DNA of 64,000 bases, from contig NZ_JAIEUI010000011.1 in NCBI RefSeq assembly GCF_022234545.1, positions 124,001-188,000 on the forward strand, in the 5' to 3' direction. This DNA is from Paenibacillus piscarius (lineage in GTDB: Bacteria; Bacillota; Bacilli; Paenibacillales; Paenibacillaceae). The translations under genes and the position numbers were made by a program. Positions 60,460 through 64,000 of the stretch are shown here, piece after piece. Numbering within the stretch: the first letter of the stretch is position 1; every line of letters starts with the position of its first letter. The notes beneath the pieces were generated by a model that saw nothing but the letters and a program-made list of their open reading frames with translations, was not told where the DNA came from and searched no databases.

Positions 60460-61125
60460 TTAACGAAGCTCCTTTATTTCCATCCCCTCTATATTATCCA
60501 GCGTAATCTCACAGACATCCGTCCTGATCGTTAGCGAATGCGGATAAGCTTCCTCCTGGTCAGACATGAACCAGACCCGGCCTTGCTTCACCGCAATAAT
60601 CAGCCCATGCTCGTCACCTGCGGCAGCGAACTGGCTATCGTAATCCTGCCAAGGAACGATCCCTACCCGCGATAGCTTGAGCAGTGCCTCCTCCACATCG
60701 GGTACAGGCAGACCAATCTCACTGACACATAACAGACTGGCTGGGGAGAATGCTTCATTGGCGGAATTGTTCAGATTGTGCCGGGCAATCAACTCTACAA
60801 TATTACCGGCCGGGTCATAGAAATAGATGGAGTCGGCATTCCAATCCTCGAAGTGTACAATCTCCTGTCCTTGGCTCGGAATAATTTGAACCTTTGGAGT
60901 AATCCAGTGCAACGCTTCATCTATCTGGTTCTCAGGGATGTTGAAGGCAAAATGATATTTCGGTTGTCTGCTTAGGTTAGATTCTTTGAAGGTTAGACGG
61001 GAATCACCTGCTTGTACACTGAAGGATGTGGGATGTTCCTGAACTACCGCCAGCCCAAGAGTATTCTCATAAAAGTCTTTCATTTCTTTCAAGGAATGAG
61101 TTTGCATCTCTACTTCTCTGATCAT
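60460..61125 (-). CDS. Double VOC-domain (glyoxalase-like) protein
   Basis: A 221-residue protein with two vicinal-oxygen-chelate units. The first (about residues 3-112) begins EVEMQTHSLKEMKDFYENTL and holds FYDPAGNIVELIAR. The second (about 125-215) begins VSEIGLPVPDVEEALLKL and is more degenerate. Such proteins include glyoxalases, dioxygenases and fosfomycin resistance proteins; the activity here is unknown. GAGGTGATC precedes the ATG. Confidence 0.82.
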   Translation of the reverse strand: MIREVEMQTHSLKEMKDFYENTLGLAVVQEHPTSFSVQAGDSRLTFKESNLSRQPKYHFAFNIPENQIDEALHWITPKVQIIPSQGQEIVHFEDWNADSIYFYDPAGNIVELIARHNLNNSANEAFSPASLLCVSEIGLPVPDVEEALLKLSRVGIVPWQDYDSQFAAAGDEHGLIIAVKQGRVWFMSDQEEAYPHSLTIRTDVCEITLDNIEGMEIKELR

Positions 61126-61306
61126 TCAGGATCACCTCTATTTGTGCATTTTCATCCAGATATTTGCTTCCATAGTAGCCGAGCCGAACTGTGAAGTCAA
61201 ACCCGGATCTGCAACTTCTGCCCAATAACCGCGTCCATAACAATATGGAAAATCTATCTATTCTCTGAAAACAATAGAACAATCGAACATCTCAGGAGGT
61301 TTCTAT

Positions 61307-62698
61307 ATGCGCTACATCGCAGTAGTTTCTCTGGCGGCAGTTCTGCTCTCAGGATGTCAGGGGGCGGACAAAGAAGCTATGAACAGCTCTTCCTCAGCCC
61401 CATCCACAGCTTCCCCAACCATCGGATCACCCACGGCTACACCAGCCCTCTCTTCCCCTTCAGCACCTTCAAGCGAGGAGGAGCCGCTGCTCTATATTGA
61501 GCAATTGCGGATTATCGGCGGAGGCGGACAAGTGATACAGGTGAAATCGAACAGCGATATCGACCAGAAATCATTGGAGCAGGCGCTGAAAAATAGTCTG
61601 CAAACCAGTAATCCCGAAGCAGAGTTCCGCTACACACTGGAATGGGAGTCCCCGCGGTTTGTGCAAATCCGCCTGCATCTGGATGAGAGCAGCGCCTGGT
61701 CCGGCACGTTCAATCTGGATGAAGCCGTCACCACAGACGGGCGCAAGTATGCCAGCACAGAGCAGCCTTACCGTAACACGGTAGTGATCAGAGCCCAGGA
61801 CGGCAAGGGCAGTCTGCTGTTCCAAGGCGTCACCTCCGGTACCCGGCGCGTAGTACCTGCCTGGAACACGGGCTGGATCAAGTCCGTTCAGACTGCTGAA
61901 TCCTCCGCTCCCTCCTATCTGTTCTACGGACAGGAGAAGCACCATCTGGTGCACGCTTTGACAGGCGATTCGCTGGAGATTCCGGCTTTTCCGCAGGAGA
62001 AGGATGCCTACGGCAATGATTACGGATACCATGAGCTGTACTCCGACCGCTTCTATTCGGGCTTCACTTATATGATCTCTGGCAATAAGACGCTGTACCG
62101 GGTAGACCTGAAGGACTTCACCCGTACGAAGCTTCATGTGTTCGACAAGCCGGTCTACGGCATGTCCTCCTCGCCTGACGGCAAGCGTATCGCGGTACTT
62201 ACCGCACATGACGAGTTCATTGGCCCAGCGGCAGACTTGACGGTGCTGGATCAGAAGGGGAAAATACTGCATTCGCAGCAAAACACTGCCTTCATCTCCC
62301 ATAGTGACGGCTTTCTGTTCGTCTATTCTCTGACTTGGGAGGACGATTCGCATCTGCTGCTTCCCGTAGACAGAGGCGAGGAGAACCCGCTTGGACAAGT
62401 CCGATACAATATCGGAAGCGGAGCCTCCACGGTTATGCAGGATGAGCGCATCACGGACCAGCTGAAGCAGGATCTCAAGGAATATGAACGGCAGCCGCAT
62501 AATGACCTGTTGCTATCCGGGCTGATGTGGTCACCGGACAACCGATTCGCCGCCTTCCAGTCAGGTACAGGAACCATCCAGGTCTACGACACACAAGAGC
62601 GGACGTTCACGTTCGTCTCCGCAGGCACACTGCTGGGCTGGATGCCGGATGGAACGCTGGCCTGGGCGGATGCCGGGGACAATGTGTATACTTTTTGA
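61307..62698 (+). CDS. Lipoprotein with beta-propeller-like C-terminus
   Basis: A 463-residue lipoprotein (signal ending AAVLLSGC, Cys17) with a 45-residue Ser/Pro/Thr-rich linker. An Ig-like N-terminal domain follows (EQLRIIGGGGQVIQVKSNS, a layout used by SbsA-type Ig domains). The C-terminal half has TolB/WD40-like repeats such as VYGMSSSPDGKRIAVLTAHDEF and GLMWSPDNRFAAFQSG. The role is unknown; similar Paenibacillus lipoproteins are poorly characterised. AGGAGG precedes the ATG. Its stop abuts the stop of the convergent methyltransferase gene with no spare bases. Confidence 0.8.
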   Translation: MRYIAVVSLAAVLLSGCQGADKEAMNSSSSAPSTASPTIGSPTATPALSSPSAPSSEEEPLLYIEQLRIIGGGGQVIQVKSNSDIDQKSLEQALKNSLQTSNPEAEFRYTLEWESPRFVQIRLHLDESSAWSGTFNLDEAVTTDGRKYASTEQPYRNTVVIRAQDGKGSLLFQGVTSGTRRVVPAWNTGWIKSVQTAESSAPSYLFYGQEKHHLVHALTGDSLEIPAFPQEKDAYGNDYGYHELYSDRFYSGFTYMISGNKTLYRVDLKDFTRTKLHVFDKPVYGMSSSPDGKRIAVLTAHDEFIGPAADLTVLDQKGKILHSQQNTAFISHSDGFLFVYSLTWEDDSHLLLPVDRGEENPLGQVRYNIGSGASTVMQDERITDQLKQDLKEYERQPHNDLLLSGLMWSPDNRFAAFQSGTGTIQVYDTQERTFTFVSAGTLLGWMPDGTLAWADAGDNVYTF

Positions 62699-63454
62699 CT
62701 ATACTTCTCCCCAATAAATCTCTGTTTCATATTCAAAGGGAACCATCCCGTCCTGATTATGCCTGTCAAATATATTCTGCAGTTCTGTCATCATCGGGTT
62801 GTAATTCGGATGCCCCGGAACAGGGCAATAGGAGGAGGATAACAGCCGGCCGCGCAGACCCGCGAAATCGAACTCCTGAGTCATTTCAAACTGGCTTTTA
62901 TGCATCGTATTTTCTTTGAAAAAAGCGACAAGCATCGCCTCAGAAATGTTTTTATGATTCACTTGTGCATAATCGGTTCCGTAGGTGAGAAGCAACTGAT
63001 CGTACTCTTCACGAAATGAAGTGCCGTGTGTAAGCCGGGAATTCCATAGGAGTATGACTTTGCCGCCAGGCTGTAGTATTCTGCGGAACTCCGTTTGCGC
63101 GGCTGCTTGGTCAAACCAGTGAAATGCCTGCGCACAAACAATAAACTCAACCGACTGATCCGGTAACCCGGTGGCTTCCGCAGACCCTGATCTGCTCTGA
63201 AAATTCGGATGGCTGGCTAACCTTTGCTCAGCGGCTTCACGCATGGCCTGATTGGGCTCAACCGCGATTACCTCGCTACCGCGTTCCAGAAGCAGCTTGG
63301 ACAGGCTTCCTGTGCCTGAACCGATATCTGCTATTTTACTGTTCGGGCGCAGACCAATATCGTTGTACAAATAATCAACAGCCTCCGATGGATAGCTTGG
63401 GCGGTACTTCACATAGGAATCGACCCGGTTCGAAAACCTTTCACCGTTGTTCAT
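62699..63454 (-). CDS. SAM-dependent methyltransferase
   Basis: A 251-residue class I methyltransferase with motif I KIADIGSGTGSLSKLLLERG, EVIAVEPNQAMREAAE and the late segment FIVCAQAFHWFDQ. This pattern is typical of Methyltransf_11 proteins often annotated as trans-aconitate or ubiquinone-type enzymes. The substrate is unknown. AGGAG precedes the ATG. The small membrane protein gene immediately upstream may be cotranscribed (14-base gap). Confidence 0.87.
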   Translation of the reverse strand: MNNGERFSNRVDSYVKYRPSYPSEAVDYLYNDIGLRPNSKIADIGSGTGSLSKLLLERGSEVIAVEPNQAMREAAEQRLASHPNFQSRSGSAEATGLPDQSVEFIVCAQAFHWFDQAAAQTEFRRILQPGGKVILLWNSRLTHGTSFREEYDQLLLTYGTDYAQVNHKNISEAMLVAFFKENTMHKSQFEMTQEFDFAGLRGRLLSSSYCPVPGHPNYNPMMTELQNIFDRHNQDGMVPFEYETEIYWGEV

Positions 63455-63468
63455 CGCTGTTCACTCTC

Positions 63469-63717
63469 CTATTTTGTATTTTTCGGAAATCCGTATACGA
63501 ACAATATCACACCAATTAACGTAAGGATTGGCACAAAGAGATTATCGAAGAAGCCTGCGACATGAGTTTTAGGCTGGACATCGTACATTTGCGCTTGGTA
63601 TAACGCAGAAATTTCATAATTTCGAGCGATCAATGTCCCTACACGTTCGAACGTGTAGATTAACCCGGCAGCAATCAGGAAAGCTGCCCCTAGTTTCCGG
63701 TATAGGTTGTTTCCCAT
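63469..63717 (-). CDS. Small membrane protein, 82 aa
   Basis: I do not recognise this product. It has two hydrophobic segments, LGAAFLIAAGLIYTFERV and NLFVPILTLIGVILFVYGFP, with a polar stretch between them, and should be a two-helix membrane protein with both ends on the same side. AGGAGG is 13 bases before the ATG. It sits between a WG-repeat gene and a methyltransferase gene on the same strand. Confidence 0.7.
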   Translation of the reverse strand: MGNNLYRKLGAAFLIAAGLIYTFERVGTLIARNYEISALYQAQMYDVQPKTHVAGFFDNLFVPILTLIGVILFVYGFPKNTK

Positions 63718-63762
63718 AGAATATTTATCGCCTCCTCACTCTTGGCAGATAGATGGATTGAG

Positions 63763-64000
63763 TTACGGCTTCTCCACGCCGGCCGGAAGCTCGGAGGCCG
63801 GCGGCCAGACGATGGTTCCGCTGCGGTTCATGTACCCTCTGATTTCCTCGCGTGTCTCTGGAACCAGCAGGGTGATTTCCGCCAATTCGCCATTGAACGA
63901 ATCGGCCCAGTAGAGTTGCGGCTTGACCACGAAGCGGCCGGAGGTATTAATATAGCCGTACCGCTGCCCCGGGCTGACCGGAGCCAGACCGCCCTTGAAC
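63763..64000 (-). CDS. WG-repeat protein, C-terminal end (cut by window)
   Basis: Only the last 78 residues are present; the gene continues beyond base 64000. The visible part contains RYGYINTSGRFVVKPQLYW, a classic WG (KWG) beta-hairpin repeat, and a second weaker one (GYMNRSGTIVWPP). Such repeat proteins are common in Firmicutes and probably form beta-propeller or solenoid surfaces; the function is unclear. Confidence 0.75.
   Translation of the reverse strand, partial: FKGGLAPVSPGQRYGYINTSGRFVVKPQLYWADSFNGELAEITLLVPETREEIRGYMNRSGTIVWPPASELPAGVEKP

Overview
The window looks like chromosomal DNA of a Paenibacillus-type Firmicute. The evidence is strong AGGAGG-type ribosome binding sites, frequent GTG and TTG starts, two T-box leaders, YesM/YesN-type two-component control of sugar ABC transporters, an ECF sigma factor with a DUF4179-type anti-sigma, a KimA potassium importer, and carbohydrate genes (GH38, GH125). 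I found no rRNA, tRNA, prophage, insertion sequence or CRISPR array. Both edge genes are cut by the window.

Layout. 1-3163: two alpha-mannosidase genes (GH38 partial, GH125). 3.4-3.6 kb: a terminator and a compact, strongly folded non-coding element. 3.7-9.5 kb: deoC, a chemoreceptor, a SulP anion transporter and a DAHP synthase/chorismate mutase behind a phenylalanine-type T-box. 9.7-13.3 kb: a hybrid histidine kinase, a single-domain response regulator and a tandem DUF2294 protein. 13.6-22.3 kb: a nine-gene operon read leftwards. It holds a sulfonate-type ABC transporter, an alpha/beta hydrolase and two complete copies of a flavoprotein/ferredoxin pair resembling AsfA/AsfB of aryl-desulfonation. 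A promoter, a possible CymR-type operator and a leader terminator precede it, and a luciferase-like monooxygenase is divergent.

24.2-25.4 kb: a TIR-like (PF10137-type) protein with a C-terminal sensor-like domain, plus a 77-residue partner. 25.7-33.7 kb: an SH3/amidase cell-wall hydrolase, then a YesMN two-component system beside a sugar ABC importer whose two promoters share one motif. 33.9-36.6 kb: an ECF sigma factor, its membrane anti-sigma and a secreted paralogue of the anti-sigma ectodomain. 36.7-45.3 kb: mntH, glnS behind a glutamine T-box, a methyltransferase-TPR protein, oxalate decarboxylase and an ArsB/NhaD-type transporter. 45.5 kb: a 26-residue hydrophobic toxin-like peptide. 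46-51 kb: a second luciferase-like enzyme, an isochorismatase-fold hydrolase and a second sugar ABC importer. 51.5-56.1 kb: a Ca2+-type P-ATPase behind an ECF promoter, and kimA. 56.2-64 kb: assorted enzymes, lipoproteins and small membrane proteins.

Five intergenic loci (23.8, 38.35, 40.8, 45.75 and 59.3 kb) carry tandem repeats of different sequence but the same 51-nt period and the same design: a small hairpin, in most loci followed by ATTTGGT. This and the TIR-like locus and the duplicated desulfonation operon are the most interesting parts of the window.
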